Notes: generated by a model not told the origin, from the sequence alone. A stretch of 41,949 nt of DNA from Candidatus Alectryocaccomicrobium excrementavium (GCA_018716755.1 DVJN01000062.1:1-41949), one strand, 5' to 3'; shown: positions 1 through 10,451, counted from the first letter of the stretch. Numbers and translations: made by a program.

Positions 1-60
1 GAGCGAAAGAGCTATTGCCGTGGAAAGTGCAGCACAAAAGAAGCGATCTTTGCACCATGA

Positions 61-270
61 AATCACGTCAAAATTGCAGGCGTCCGGCTGTACCGGCGGG
101 AGAAGGATGTACAGTTTGTAAGCCGAAGATACCACGTTTCAAGCGCCACTGTAAAACAAAAAATACGACGGACAAGAGAAGCACTCGCAGTGGGCTTTAC
201 CCATTCTCTGCGTCAGATCATTCCGTCATCGCTTCTTTCCCTCCTTCAGCCACACAGCATCTACAAATAG
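61..270 (+). pseudogene. possible remnant of an HTH-containing protein (C-terminal fragment)
   Basis: Frame 1 reads from the window start (ERKSYCRGKCSTKEAIFAP), hits TGA at 58-60, then stays open to TAG at 268-270: NHVKIAGVRLYRREKDVQFVSRRYHVSSATVKQKIRRTREALAVGF..., which contains an HTH-like stretch. Confidence 0.25.
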
Positions 271-623
271 AAATGTGTTAACTTGCAATGTAGGCTGCAC
301 TTATCGTCCACCTCAACCGTGTTCCTTTTTCCCGCTGTATCCCCAAATTCTTCAGAAACGCGCCAGAACGTGTTTCGAAAGATTTTGCGGCAAAGAACAC
401 CTGCGCACCAAAGCAGACAAATGAGCTCTACCAGGGCAAATAAGAGAAGAACAACGAGCAACATCCTGTTTTCCTGCGAAAGATTATACCACGAAACTGC
501 TGGCATGGAAGATGGTATTCAAAACCAAATTGAAGAAAAATATCAAGATCATGCTGAAGCTGCAATTATACCTGCGCACAGCAGCACGACAGAAACCGGC
601 ACTGCGCGCATGTGAACGCAGCA

Positions 624-660
624 CAAAAAAGCACCCGTGAGGGAAGCCCTCACGAGCGCT
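624..660 (-). terminator. Rho-independent terminator of the surface protein gene
   Basis: Minus strand CTCGTGAGGG-ctt-CCCTCACGgGTGCTTTTTT: perfect stem followed by a T run. Confidence 0.85.
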
Positions 661-682
661 TTCTTACGTATGAATTCGATTC

Positions 683-1816
683 TTACGCGTTGGTGCGCAG
701 CTTGCGGGTGATGATCACCGCTACGCCAGCCAGCGCTACCAGGGACGCAAGCGTCAGATACGCCATGCGCGCATCGCCAGTCTTCGGAGAAGAGCTGCCG
801 CTGTTGCCGCTGTAGTTGCCAGTGTGGTTGTCTTCACCGTGACGCACGGTGTAGGAGAACCGCATGTCGCCACGATCCGTCGCCCACGGAGTGCCATCAG
901 CGTTCTTGCCAGTCGTCGACACGGTCACGTTCAGGTCGAGCTCGATGATCGCCGGATCCTTAAGGGAACCAGCCGCATGATAGCCAGCACCATCCGTGCC
1001 GTACCAGCCGAAGGTCTTGCTCGCGTCCGCCTTCATCGTCGTCACATAGCCGTTATCAGCAGCCTGATAGGTCGCACCAGACACCGGGTACAGACGGCCC
1101 TGCTGGTCGCGCAGCTGGATAACGATGCGGGAGTCATACTTCACAGTCATCGTGAACAGGCTCTTCGCATTCTTGTGGCTGAACTCGATACCATTGCCGA
1201 ACGCTTCCGGCTTGAAGGCAAACGCAGAAATCACATCGCCATAGAAGCTGGAGTAGTCCAGTTCGAAGATGTCCGTGCCGGTGGTCGGCTGGCCAATCAC
1301 GTCCGGGTTCTCAGTGGAAGCATTCTTGGCCACGATGATGAAATTCGTGCCATTGCTCAGAAGCCAGTAACTCTCATCCTCGAAACCAGCCACTTCCGTA
1401 TAACCGGGATGCTCAGCCTTAACAGCATCAAGATCCTTACCCGTCACATAGTCCGCATCGACTTCCACAAGATCGGGAGTCGTAGAGGTCTTCTTTTCCA
1501 CGACGCTCGCCAGGTAGGCCTGCATGTTCGCCTGCGTCGGGTTCTTCTCGTAGTACACATACAGTTCCGCCGCAGTATTGCCGCTCTTAACCGTATCCTT
1601 CAGAGTGTAAGTCGTGGTGCTCAGCAGCATCCACAGCCCGCCATCCTTAATGACATAGCCAACCATTTCCTGCTCCTGCGGATAATACTGCGCCAGAGCC
1701 GCGTTGATGATCGCGATGTCCTGGTTGTTGTAGCGACCTTCCGTGGTAGCGAAAGCGCCCACACAGGAACCGACCAACATGATGGCCAGCACCAAAGCAA
1801 CGAGTTTACGTTTCAT
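683..1816 (-). CDS. secreted, sortase-type (SPKTG) cell-wall-anchored surface protein
   Basis: N-terminal signal peptide (MKRKLVALVLAIMLVGSCVGAFA); C-terminal SPKTGD + hydrophobic segment + RKLR tail; promoter and terminator flank it. Confidence 0.8.
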   Translation of the reverse strand: MKRKLVALVLAIMLVGSCVGAFATTEGRYNNQDIAIINAALAQYYPQEQEMVGYVIKDGGLWMLLSTTTYTLKDTVKSGNTAAELYVYYEKNPTQANMQAYLASVVEKKTSTTPDLVEVDADYVTGKDLDAVKAEHPGYTEVAGFEDESYWLLSNGTNFIIVAKNASTENPDVIGQPTTGTDIFELDYSSFYGDVISAFAFKPEAFGNGIEFSHKNAKSLFTMTVKYDSRIVIQLRDQQGRLYPVSGATYQAADNGYVTTMKADASKTFGWYGTDGAGYHAAGSLKDPAIIELDLNVTVSTTGKNADGTPWATDRGDMRFSYTVRHGEDNHTGNYSGNSGSSSPKTGDARMAYLTLASLVALAGVAVIITRKLRTNA

Positions 1817-1893
1817 AGTACGAAAACCCTCCTTGTCATTTTACGCCCGCGCCTTCAGCGCGACGCACCGGGGCAGGCGTTTCATCGTGTACT

Positions 1894-1922
1894 ATTATAG
1901 CGCACCCGCCACGGAAATTCAA
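1894..1922 (-). promoter_or_regulatory. sigma-70-type promoter for the surface protein gene
   Basis: Minus strand TTGAAT-N17-TATAAT. Confidence 0.7.
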
Positions 1923-2246
1923 GGACAAAAGCTCATTTTTTGACAACTTTTCTATTGCAATTCTGTTCACCGAATCTATGTTCTGCAAAATCACGTTCCC
2001 TACTGCATTCTTTAGCTTTAATATCTTTATTCATACATGTATCCATAATATTCGTATCCTTTTCGCTCAGTTTCTCCCCTCCCCGCCACAAATCGTCCCC
2101 CTGCTGAAATTCCCGCTTACCGCTTTTCCGCCACTCTTTTCCCCATCTTCCCTCCCCGCTGTAATCCCTCTTGAGATATTGTTACAAATTGTTGCGCTCC
2201 CATCCCCTTTTTCCCCTCCTCACTCCCCTCTCTACACGCCTTGCCT

Positions 2247-2558
2247 TTACATGCCCATACTTAACTCGCAAAGGTACACCACGGCGCACGCGGAAACCGC
2301 CACCACGAACAGCGATCCGCCGCGCCACGCAACCACCGCGCCAACCGCCAGCGCCAATGCGCCGGAAACGGGCGAGCGCGTCGCCTGTACCATGGCGGGA
2401 AACGTCATCACCGCAAGCGTTACATAGGGCACATAATATAGGAAAGAATGCAAGATAGGATTGGTGATGCGCCGCTTGAGCAGCGTGAGCGGCAAAACGC
2501 GGACGGCGTATGTCACAACCGCCATCCAAAAAAGATAGATATAGGGATTTCCGCTCAT
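2247..2558 (-). CDS. azlD: AzlD-family branched-chain amino acid transport protein
   Basis: Small about 4-TM protein (YAVRVLPLTLLKRRITNPILHSFLYYVPYVTLAVMTFPA), overlapping the 3' end of azlC. Confidence 0.85.
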   Translation of the reverse strand: MSGNPYIYLFWMAVVTYAVRVLPLTLLKRRITNPILHSFLYYVPYVTLAVMTFPAMVQATRSPVSGALALAVGAVVAWRGGSLFVVAVSACAVVYLCELSMGM

Positions 2559-3268
2559 GATTTCGCCTCCCGAATGGGAAAGAGAATTGCCGCCAGCAGA
2601 GAAATGCCCACGGTGAGCACGATGGTCTTCATATTATCTGAAAGGAAAGTTAGCCCCGGCAACGTGCGTGCGAGAAAGCTCAGCGCCATGGAAACGAGAA
2701 TGAGGCAAAGAAGCACCCGATCCTTTCGCGCGGGCGGCAGGATAACAGCCAAGAACATGCCGTACAGCCCTACGGACAGCGCGCTGAGCAGGCCCGGCGT
2801 GAGCAAATTGCCCACGGCTACGCCCAGATACGTCCCCACGGCCCAACCGGGAATCGCCACGCTCATCGCGCCGAAAATGTAAGCGGGCGCGACAAAACCG
2901 CTGCGCGAAATGGCCAGGGCAAAAATTTCATCCGTAATATCGTATCCCACCACGAGGCGCTTCCACAGCGGCGTAGTGGGCGCAAGCTTCTGACTGAGTG
3001 CAAAGGACATCAGCAGATAACGCGCGTTGGCCACCAACACCATAAAGGCCGCCTCGATATAGCCCGCGCCTGCCGCCATCGCGCTAAAGGCCGCGTATTC
3101 CCCTGCCGATGCATTCAGCAAGAAGCTGGCCAGGCCAGCCTGAAAGGCGCTGAGCCCTGCGTTACGCGCCGCGATGCCCAGCGTGAAAGAGACTGCAAAA
3201 TATCCTGCCATAATCGGCAGGCCATCCTTTGCGCCGCGCGCAAATTCCGCCCGCGCGGACATTTCCAT
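2555..3268 (-). CDS. azlC: AzlC-family branched-chain amino acid permease
   Basis: ARGAKDGLPIMAGYFAVSFTLGIAARNAGLSAFQAGLASFLLNASAGEYA, typical AzlC; internal ATG at 3268 chosen. Confidence 0.88.
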   Translation of the reverse strand: MEMSARAEFARGAKDGLPIMAGYFAVSFTLGIAARNAGLSAFQAGLASFLLNASAGEYAAFSAMAAGAGYIEAAFMVLVANARYLLMSFALSQKLAPTTPLWKRLVVGYDITDEIFALAISRSGFVAPAYIFGAMSVAIPGWAVGTYLGVAVGNLLTPGLLSALSVGLYGMFLAVILPPARKDRVLLCLILVSMALSFLARTLPGLTFLSDNMKTIVLTVGISLLAAILFPIREAKS

Positions 3269-3349
3269 GGGCACTCCCCCATTCGCCTTTGTATCCTCAA
3301 AATGTTTTATGCGCTTTTGCGCCTTTACCAGGCCCAAAATGCCCGGGAA

Positions 3350-4195
3350 TTACCCGCATTCCACCATCGCGTCACTCAGGCGGGCAAGCGCAGCCAATTC
3401 CACGGCTTCGCCGCGCGCCATGGGGTTAATGCCCACTGCTTCCAGCCAGGCGGCCGCCTGTTCGCGCGGAACCTGAAACGCGCGAGAAAGGTTATTGGCC
3501 AGCGTTTTGCGCCGCATGGCAAATGCAGCAGCCAGCACGCGCAAAAACAGCGCTTCATTCCGCGGCTGAACGGGCTTCTTTGCGTATGGCGTAAGCCGAA
3601 GCAGGCGGGACTCCACATGCGGCGGCGGTGTAAACGCGCCGGGCGGCACATCCATCAGAGATTCACAGCGGGCAAAATAGGCGATTGTGGCGGCCAACAG
3701 GCAATACTGCGCCTCGCCCAGCTGCGCCATCATGCGCGCCGCAGCCTCCTTTTGCACCATGATGGTGATGCAGGAAACGTCCAAACCGCTTTTGAGCAGC
3801 TTCATGACCATATCCGCCGTGATGTAATACGGCAGATTGGCCACCACTGCGAACCGTCCGCCCATCAGCGCGGCCAGATCTGCCTTCAGCGCGTCGGCAA
3901 ATTCGAGGCGCACGTTGGAAACGCCCGCCAGCATTTCCGCCAGCACGGGCGCGAGTGCGCGATCGATTTCCAGCGCCACCACGCGGCGCGCGCGGCGCGC
4001 CAGCGCCCGGGTCAAAACGCCCGCACCCGGGCCGATTTCCAGCACGTCGTCTGCTTCGCCCACGCCCGCCAGCGCCACAATGCGTGCCACACGCGCATCG
4101 TCCAGCAAAAAGTTCTGCCCCAGCGTGCGCTGGAAGCGGAAGCCGTGTTTCTCCAGGGCAATGCGCGCGCGCACGCCATCCGAAATGGTTTCCAT
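3350..4195 (-). CDS. rsmA: 16S rRNA (adenine(1518)-N(6)/adenine(1519)-N(6))-dimethyltransferase RsmA/KsgA
   Basis: QNFLLDD, LEIGPGAGVLTRAL, VANLPYYITADMVMKLL motifs. Confidence 0.95.
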   Translation of the reverse strand: METISDGVRARIALEKHGFRFQRTLGQNFLLDDARVARIVALAGVGEADDVLEIGPGAGVLTRALARRARRVVALEIDRALAPVLAEMLAGVSNVRLEFADALKADLAALMGGRFAVVANLPYYITADMVMKLLKSGLDVSCITIMVQKEAAARMMAQLGEAQYCLLAATIAYFARCESLMDVPPGAFTPPPHVESRLLRLTPYAKKPVQPRNEALFLRVLAAAFAMRRKTLANNLSRAFQVPREQAAAWLEAVGINPMARGEAVELAALARLSDAMVECG

Positions 4196-4211
4196 CGGTT
4201 TCCTCTCTTTC

Positions 4212-4246
4212 TAAAAGCGCCCGGAATCGCATCGATCCCGGGCGCC
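4212..4246 (-). terminator. terminator after the V-ATPase subunit D gene
   Basis: Minus strand GGCGCCCGGGATC...GATTCCGGGCGCTTTTAG hairpin. Confidence 0.65.
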
Positions 4247-4250
4247 TGGC

Positions 4251-4883
4251 TTACTGGCCCTCCCGCGCGGCCATCATATCCTTCACTTTCATCAGGCGGG
4301 TGAGCGAGCCGCGCTCGTTTTCCTCCAGCTTCATGGTAATATAGCGAATGGTTTCCTGCAAATCGGGAATCATCACATACTCCAGCGCATTTACGCGGCG
4401 GCGGGTCTTTTCGATCTCGTCCGCCAAAAGGTTACAGGTCTTTTCAATTTCCGCCAGGCGGATCATATCGGGAAAAACCTCCGCCAGGCTGGCGATCGCG
4501 CCATCGAGCTGCGAAGTGGTCTGCGCCAGGCCATAGCTCAGCACGACTTCGCCCGTTTTCGCCTCAATCCTGGGCACGCGAACGGACATGATGTTCGCAC
4601 GGCCCAGCGACAGTTCCACGGTGCGCGCCGGATAGAGCAGGGCATTTTCCAGCATTTCGGCCTCCATCAGCCCGCGGCACAGCGCGAACTCGCCCAGCGC
4701 GGCAGAAAGCGCCGTCTCCACCTGTTCGCGCAGCGCGGCGTTTTCCCGCACGAGCTTGACGAACTGGCGCATCATTTCATCGCGCTTGTCCTTGAGCAGC
4801 TTATGCCCGCGCACGGCCATAGCGAGCCGCTTTTTGAGCCGCGTCAGTTCCATGCGCGTGGGGTTCACATTGATGCGGGCCAT
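4251..4883 (-). CDS. ntpD: V-type ATP synthase subunit D
   Basis: MARINVNPTRMELTRLKKRLAMAVRGHKLLKDKRDEMMRQF; start set at the ATG at 4883. Confidence 0.95.
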   Translation of the reverse strand: MARINVNPTRMELTRLKKRLAMAVRGHKLLKDKRDEMMRQFVKLVRENAALREQVETALSAALGEFALCRGLMEAEMLENALLYPARTVELSLGRANIMSVRVPRIEAKTGEVVLSYGLAQTTSQLDGAIASLAEVFPDMIRLAEIEKTCNLLADEIEKTRRRVNALEYVMIPDLQETIRYITMKLEENERGSLTRLMKVKDMMAAREGQ

Positions 4884-4884
4884 A

Positions 4885-6264
4885 TTACGCCTCCCCGGGC
4901 CAATACCGGTCGAGCATATCGTCGCGAATGCGCTTGAGTTCCGCGCGCGGCAGCATGGCAAGCAGCTTCCAGCCCAAATCGAGCGTTTCCTCGATGGAGC
5001 GGTTGGTATCGTAGCCCTGCGACACGTACTCGCGCTCAAAAGCATCCGCAAAGGCAGCGTACTTTTTATCGATATCCGTGAGCGCCGCGTCGCCCAGAAT
5101 CACGGCCAGTTCCTTGGCATCCTTGCCGCGCGAATAGGCGCTGAACAGCTGGTTCATGGTGCTGGCGTGATCCTCGCGGGTTTTGCCCTTGCCGATGCCC
5201 TTGTCCTTGAGGCGGGAGAGCGAGGGCAGCACGTCGATGGGCGGCTGGATGCCCTTGCGGTACAGCTCGCGCGAGAGGATGATCTGCCCCTCGGTAATGT
5301 AGCCCGTAAGATCGGGGATCGGGTGGGTCTTATCGTCTTCGGGCATGGTGAGGATGGGAATCTGCGTGACCGAGCCTTTCTTGCCGCGGATGCGGCCCGC
5401 CCGCTCGTACATGGAGGCGAGATCGGTGTACAGATAGCCCGGATAGCCGCGGCGGCCGGGCACTTCCCGGCGCGCGGCGGAAACCTCGCGCAGGGCCTCG
5501 GCATAATTGGTGATGTCCGTAAGAATCACCAAAACGTGCATATCCTTTTCGAAGGCGAGGTATTCGGCGGCGGTGAGCGCCATGCGCGGGGTGGCGATGC
5601 GCTCAATGGCCGGATCGTTCGCCAGATTCATGAACAGCACCGCGCGCTCGATGGCGCCCGTGCGCCGGAAATCGCTGATGAAGAAATCCGCCTCTTCAAA
5701 CGTGATGCCGATCGCACCGAACACCACGGCGAAATTGTCCGTCTCCTGGCTGAGCACTTTCGCCTGGCGGGCGATCTGCGCAGCCAGGTTTGCGTGCGGC
5801 AGGCCCGAACCGGAGAACACCGGCAGTTTCTGCCCGCGCACCAGCGTGTTCAGCCCATCAATGGCGGAAATGCCCGTCTGGATGAATTCATCGGGATAAT
5901 CGCGCGAAGCCGGGTTGATGGGCGCGCCGTTCATATCCAGGCGCATTTCGGGGATCAGTTCCGGGCCGCCGTCGCGCGGGCGGCCCATGCCGTCGAACAC
6001 GCGGCCGAGCATGTCCATGGAAACGGCCAGCTCGATGGAATGGCCCAGAAAGCGCGCTCTGGCCGTTTCAATCGTCAACCCCTGCGAGCTTTCAAACAGC
6101 TGCAAAAGCGCCGTATCGCCATCTACTTCCAGCACGCGGCCCAGGCGCGTTTCGCCATTTTGCTGCACGATTTCCACCAGTTCGGAATATTTCACGCCGC
6201 TCACGCCGTCCACCAGCATCAGCGGGCCGACGACTTCGCGGATGGTTGAATACTCTTTGATCAT
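4885..6264 (-). CDS. ntpB: V-type ATP synthase subunit B
   Basis: [49 protein letters not shown]. Confidence 0.97.
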   Translation of the reverse strand: MIKEYSTIREVVGPLMLVDGVSGVKYSELVEIVQQNGETRLGRVLEVDGDTALLQLFESSQGLTIETARARFLGHSIELAVSMDMLGRVFDGMGRPRDGGPELIPEMRLDMNGAPINPASRDYPDEFIQTGISAIDGLNTLVRGQKLPVFSGSGLPHANLAAQIARQAKVLSQETDNFAVVFGAIGITFEEADFFISDFRRTGAIERAVLFMNLANDPAIERIATPRMALTAAEYLAFEKDMHVLVILTDITNYAEALREVSAARREVPGRRGYPGYLYTDLASMYERAGRIRGKKGSVTQIPILTMPEDDKTHPIPDLTGYITEGQIILSRELYRKGIQPPIDVLPSLSRLKDKGIGKGKTREDHASTMNQLFSAYSRGKDAKELAVILGDAALTDIDKKYAAFADAFEREYVSQGYDTNRSIEETLDLGWKLLAMLPRAELKRIRDDMLDRYWPGEA

Positions 6265-6265
6265 G

Positions 6266-8023
6266 CTATTCCTCCTCCGCCAGCGCGGCGATTTGCGCGG
6301 AGAGCTCCGCCTCTATGGCGTCGAACTGCTTAAGCTCTTCCTCCGGAATGTATTTCGCGCGGCCAATGCGCTCGCGCACGGGCAGCGCGAGCAGCGCCGA
6401 AAGCGCCGCGCCCCGCTCCAGCGCAGCCTGTCCCTGCCGGTAATAGGACAGGATCAGTTGCATCATGCGGTGCTGCTTTTTCAGCGAAGTGTACGTATCC
6501 ACCTCGTCAAACGCATTCTGGTGCAGATAGTCCTCGCGGATGCTGCGCGCCACTTCCAGCGTCAGCCGGTCTTTCCAGCTCAGCGCATCCACGCCCACCA
6601 GGCGCACGATCTCTTCCAGCTCGCTCTCTTCCTGCAAAATGCGCATGAATTCCTGCCGCATGCCGCTCCAACCGGCGGCAACGGATTCATTGAACCAGGG
6701 TTCCAACCGGTCCGCATACAGCGAATAGGATTGCAGCCAGTCGATGGCTGGAAAATGCCGCTTGTAGGCCAGCGAGGCGCTCAGGCCCCAGAACACCTTC
6801 ACGATGCGCAGCGTGGCCTGGCTCACCGGCTCGGAAATATCGCCGCCCGGCGGGGAAACCGCGCCAATGGCGGAAATGGCGCCGGTGCGTCCATCGTCAC
6901 CCAGGCATTTCACCCAGCCCGCGCGCTCATAAAATTCCGCGATGCGGCTGCCCAGATAGGCTGGATAGCCCTCGTCGCCGGGCATTTCCTCCAGCCGGCC
7001 GCTCATCTCGCGCAACGCCTCGGCCCAGCGGGAAGTGGAGTCGGCCATGATGGCTACCTTATAGCCCATATCGCGGAAATACTCCGCGATGGTGATGCCC
7101 GTGTAAATCGAGGCCTCGCGCGCCGCCACGGGCATATCGGAAGTGTTCGCAATCAAAACGGTGCGCCGCATCAGCGATTCGCCCGTGCGCGGATCGTGCA
7201 GCTCGGGGAATTCCATCAGCACGTCCGTCATTTCGTTGCCGCGCTCGCCACAGCCCACATACACAATGATGTCCGCGTCCGCCCACTTGGCCAGCTGGTG
7301 CTGCACCACAGTTTTACCGCTGCCAAACGGGCCAGGCACCGCCGCCACCCCGCCGCGCGCGATGGGAAACAGCGTATCGATCACGCGCTGCCCCGTGACC
7401 ATCGGCGCGTTGGGCGCGAGCTTTTCCGCATATGGCCTGCCGCGCCGCACCGGCCACTTCTGCAGCATGGGCAGCGCGATTTCTCCCTTTGGGGTAAACA
7501 GCTTGACGATGGGTTCCACGATGGTGGCCTCGCCGGTGTGAATCCATGCGACCTCGCCCTCGATGCCCGGCGGCACCATGATCTTGTGCAGCACCACGCT
7601 GGTTTCCTGCACAGTTCCGATCACCGTGCCCGGGCCCACCATCTCGCCCGGCCGCACGGCGGGCGAAAAATACCATTTTTTCTCGCGGTCGAGCGAATGC
7701 ACGTCTACCCCGCGGGCAATCCGGTCGCCGGAAAGCTGGCGGATTTTCGCCAGCGGGCGCTGAATGCCATCGAAAATGGACTCGATCAGCCCTGGCGCGA
7801 GCTCCACGGAAAGCGGCTCGCCCGTGGAAACCACCGGTTCGCCCGGGCCAAGGCCCGCCGTTTCTTCATACACCTGAATAGAGGCGCGATCCCCGCGCAG
7901 CTCGATGATTTCACCGATCAGCCGCTGATCGGATACGCGCACCACGTCGTACATCGTGGCGTCGCCCATATTTTCCGCCACGATCAGCGGGCCTGCGACC
8001 TTTGTGATGATTCCCTGCCGCAT
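6266..8023 (-). CDS. ntpA: V-type ATP synthase subunit A (catalytic)
   Basis: Walker [62 protein letters not shown]; start ATG at 8023. Confidence 0.97.
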   Translation of the reverse strand: MRQGIITKVAGPLIVAENMGDATMYDVVRVSDQRLIGEIIELRGDRASIQVYEETAGLGPGEPVVSTGEPLSVELAPGLIESIFDGIQRPLAKIRQLSGDRIARGVDVHSLDREKKWYFSPAVRPGEMVGPGTVIGTVQETSVVLHKIMVPPGIEGEVAWIHTGEATIVEPIVKLFTPKGEIALPMLQKWPVRRGRPYAEKLAPNAPMVTGQRVIDTLFPIARGGVAAVPGPFGSGKTVVQHQLAKWADADIIVYVGCGERGNEMTDVLMEFPELHDPRTGESLMRRTVLIANTSDMPVAAREASIYTGITIAEYFRDMGYKVAIMADSTSRWAEALREMSGRLEEMPGDEGYPAYLGSRIAEFYERAGWVKCLGDDGRTGAISAIGAVSPPGGDISEPVSQATLRIVKVFWGLSASLAYKRHFPAIDWLQSYSLYADRLEPWFNESVAAGWSGMRQEFMRILQEESELEEIVRLVGVDALSWKDRLTLEVARSIREDYLHQNAFDEVDTYTSLKKQHRMMQLILSYYRQGQAALERGAALSALLALPVRERIGRAKYIPEEELKQFDAIEAELSAQIAALAEEE

Positions 8024-8027
8024 CGGT

Positions 8028-8360
8028 TCACTCTTCCCCCTTTTTCTCCAACAAAATGTCCACGCCCACGGCCTTTTCCACATTGGCACGCACCGCCCGC
8101 ATTCCAAACCCATTTGCGCCGGATGCGCCCGGGATGGGAATGATGGCGGGCAACGGTTCGGCGGCGAAACGCGCGATCATTTCCTTCGCGCCCTCAGCCT
8201 CTTCCTCCGTGACAAAAATCACGGCATAGCCCTCCTTCGCCAGGCGGAATATGGCCTGGGAAACCGCTTCCGGCTCCCGCGCGGGCGCCACTGTAACCCC
8301 CAGAGCCCGAAACGCGAGCACCGCGTCCTTCGGGCCAACGACTGCAATCTGTCCGGCCAT
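8028..8360 (-). CDS. V-type ATP synthase subunit F
   Basis: [22 protein letters not shown]...VIFVTEEEA; position between the C and A subunit genes. Confidence 0.9.
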   Translation of the reverse strand: MAGQIAVVGPKDAVLAFRALGVTVAPAREPEAVSQAIFRLAKEGYAVIFVTEEEAEGAKEMIARFAAEPLPAIIPIPGASGANGFGMRAVRANVEKAVGVDILLEKKGEE

Positions 8361-8364
8361 AGTT

Positions 8365-9348
8365 TTACCCCCGCAGTATATACGGCTCGCGCACGAAGCC
8401 CACATAGGCTTCCTGGGCAAAGCGCGCCGCCTTAGCAGCGGCAATCAGGCGCACGGTCGCCACATCGTGCTCGCGCGCCAGGAAATATCCCACCAGCGGC
8501 AGCAGGCTCACCGGCGCGTAACGGTGCGCGCGCATCAGGCTGGTTTCATAATCGTCCATCTGCTTTTCCAGCGCAGTAAGCCCCCGGCCCTTTTCATATG
8601 CCTCTAACCCGCGCAGCGCGAACGGCGCATAGGGCTGATCCTTCACGAGCGCTTTCGCACGCTCCGGCGCCTGAACGAGTTCCGCCAGCGCGTCCAGCGG
8701 CAGCAAGCCACCCTGCACAAAAAGATCCCGGGCAAATGCCGCGTCGCGCCCCAAAGCACGCGCGCGCAAGGCGATGCGGAGGTTGGCCACATCCGAGCGC
8801 GCGGCAAAACAGGCGCGGATTTCCCCTTCCTTCACCTGGCCCAGCCGCCGGTCAATCTCCCGAAACAGCGCCTGATCGAGCCGCGCATCGCACAAAAGCG
8901 GATCCATGGCGAGCACGCATGCGCGCGAAATTTCCGCCAGCGCCTCCCGATAGGCCTCGGGCAGGCCTTCGCACTTTTCGCCCGCGGCCGCCTGCCGCAA
9001 CGCCTGCACGGGGATCGTGCCGTTGGGCGACAGGGGCGCATCCATTCCCGGCAAAGCGCGCTCCTTCACCAGCGTTTTCAAATTTAAAACATCGTATTTG
9101 GCCAGGAAACAATCCGTAGCGTTTTCATCGGGGGTCAAGGCGCGCAGCAGCGCGCACGCCTCTTCCTGCGCGCGCTGGGCGAGCGCGTCCACATCGTCTG
9201 CTTCGCCCCAGCCCAGTTCCGAAAGCGCGCGCAGCAGCGCTTCGCCGCTTTCGCAAGCCATCAGGCGTTCCAGCGCAGCGCGGGAGAGGAGCGCCTTTTC
9301 CGCGCTGCGCACGCGGGCCACCGCGAACGCATGGCTAATCTGTGGCAA
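8365..9348 (-). CDS. ntpC: V-type ATP synthase subunit C (AC39 family)
   Basis: AFAVARVRSAEKALLSRAALERL...AKYDVLNLKTLVKE; probable TTG start at 9348 preceded by a GGGGGGAG SD. Confidence 0.9.
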   Translation of the reverse strand: MPQISHAFAVARVRSAEKALLSRAALERLMACESGEALLRALSELGWGEADDVDALAQRAQEEACALLRALTPDENATDCFLAKYDVLNLKTLVKERALPGMDAPLSPNGTIPVQALRQAAAGEKCEGLPEAYREALAEISRACVLAMDPLLCDARLDQALFREIDRRLGQVKEGEIRACFAARSDVANLRIALRARALGRDAAFARDLFVQGGLLPLDALAELVQAPERAKALVKDQPYAPFALRGLEAYEKGRGLTALEKQMDDYETSLMRAHRYAPVSLLPLVGYFLAREHDVATVRLIAAAKAARFAQEAYVGFVREPYILRG

Positions 9349-9362
9349 CGTTCTCCCCCCTC

Positions 9363-9950
9363 TTATTGAAACAGCATCTGCGCCACGTCTGCCTCCCATT
9401 GCGGCCGCAGCTGCGCGATGAGCGCCGCGTACTCGCAGGAAATCTCCATGCCGCCCCGGCGCAAAATGAATCCACCGCGCGACGGCTTGCGCGCTTCGGC
9501 CAGGCGCACCCGCGCGCCCCTGGCCGCCAGGATCCGGTTGGCTTCCGCCAGGAACTCCTCGCTGAAAATGGCCTCGTCCGCCTGGCAAATGACCAGTTCC
9601 ATTTCGCCTTCAGCGGCTTCCTGGAGCAGGCGCAAGTTCACGGCCCGCGCCCTTTCCACGGGCATGGCCACGAGCGCCTCCAGCGCCCTGTCGAACGCGC
9701 TGTCGACCATATCGCGCTTCATGGCGAGCATTGCCTTGCGCTGATCCAGTTCGGCCATGCGCAGGAAAGTTTCGCGCTGCTTCGCCGCCTCTTCGTCCGC
9801 GCGCGCAAGCGCCGCTTCGCGCTTTTTTTCCGCCTCGGCTACGGCGGCTTTGCGCGCTTCTTCCGCGCGCGCGTTGGCCGCGTCCACCGTCTCCTGCGCG
9901 GCCCTGCGCGCGTCCTCTACAATTCTGCGGGCAATGGTATCCGCGTTCAC
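9363..9950 (-). CDS. ntpE: V-type ATP synthase subunit E
   Basis: Coiled-coil Ala/Glu/Arg-rich N-terminus, operon position; C-terminal GGFILRRGGMEISCEYAALIAQLRPQWEADVAQMLF. Confidence 0.9.
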   Translation of the reverse strand: MNADTIARRIVEDARRAAQETVDAANARAEEARKAAVAEAEKKREAALARADEEAAKQRETFLRMAELDQRKAMLAMKRDMVDSAFDRALEALVAMPVERARAVNLRLLQEAAEGEMELVICQADEAIFSEEFLAEANRILAARGARVRLAEARKPSRGGFILRRGGMEISCEYAALIAQLRPQWEADVAQMLFQ

Positions 9951-9965
9951 GCGCCTGTCCTCCCG

Positions 9966-10421
9966 CTAAATCAGCATGATCGAGACGATCAGCGCGAGCA
10001 CCGCGTAGGTCTCCACTACAACCGTCATCGTAACGCCGCGCCCGGAAAGATCCGGGTTCTTGGCCAGCATATTGATGCTGCACGCGGCCATGCGCCCCTG
10101 ATACATGGCGGAAATCAGGCCTACGATCGCAATGGGCATGCAGGCGATAAATTTTTCAATGCCTTCCGCGATGGTCAATCCCGCCGAATTCATGGAAACC
10201 ATCAACGCAATGATAAAGCCGTAGATGCCCTGCGTGCCCGGCAGCGCCTGCAGCACGAGCACTTTGCCGAACACATCGGGATTTTCGCTCACAATGCCCG
10301 CGGCAGCTTCGCCCGCGGTGCTCACGCCGCGCACCGAGCCAATGCCCGCCATCAGCGCGGCCAGCGCGGCGCCCACCAGCGCAATGATCGTTCCCAAATT
10401 CTGCATGAGTCCAGAATCCAT
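9966..10421 (-). CDS. ntpK: V-type ATP synthase subunit K (proteolipid, 4 TM)
   Basis: Two hairpins with LQALPGTQGIYGF and VVETYAVLALIVS. Confidence 0.95.
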   Translation of the reverse strand: MDSGLMQNLGTIIALVGAALAALMAGIGSVRGVSTAGEAAAGIVSENPDVFGKVLVLQALPGTQGIYGFIIALMVSMNSAGLTIAEGIEKFIACMPIAIVGLISAMYQGRMAACSINMLAKNPDLSGRGVTMTVVVETYAVLALIVSIMLI

Positions 10422-10451
10422 ATCTGTATTCCTCCTTGCCAGATTGCCGGA

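Noticed and set aside
261-506. 81-aa minus-strand ORF with one hydrophobic segment (MLLVVLLLFALVELICLLWCAGVLC)
   Set aside because: Could be a small membrane protein, but no SD or promoter was convincing and the region is short and isolated; not supported enough to call.
824-1900. 358-aa plus-strand ORF opposite the surface protein
   Set aside because: Minus strand has signal peptide, sorting signal, promoter and terminator; plus ORF is Arg/His-rich with no motif.
4756-8143. Long plus-strand ORFs (497 and 742 aa) opposite V-ATPase D/B/A/F
   Set aside because: Antisense to strongly conserved ATPase subunits; composition typical of GC-driven spurious ORFs.
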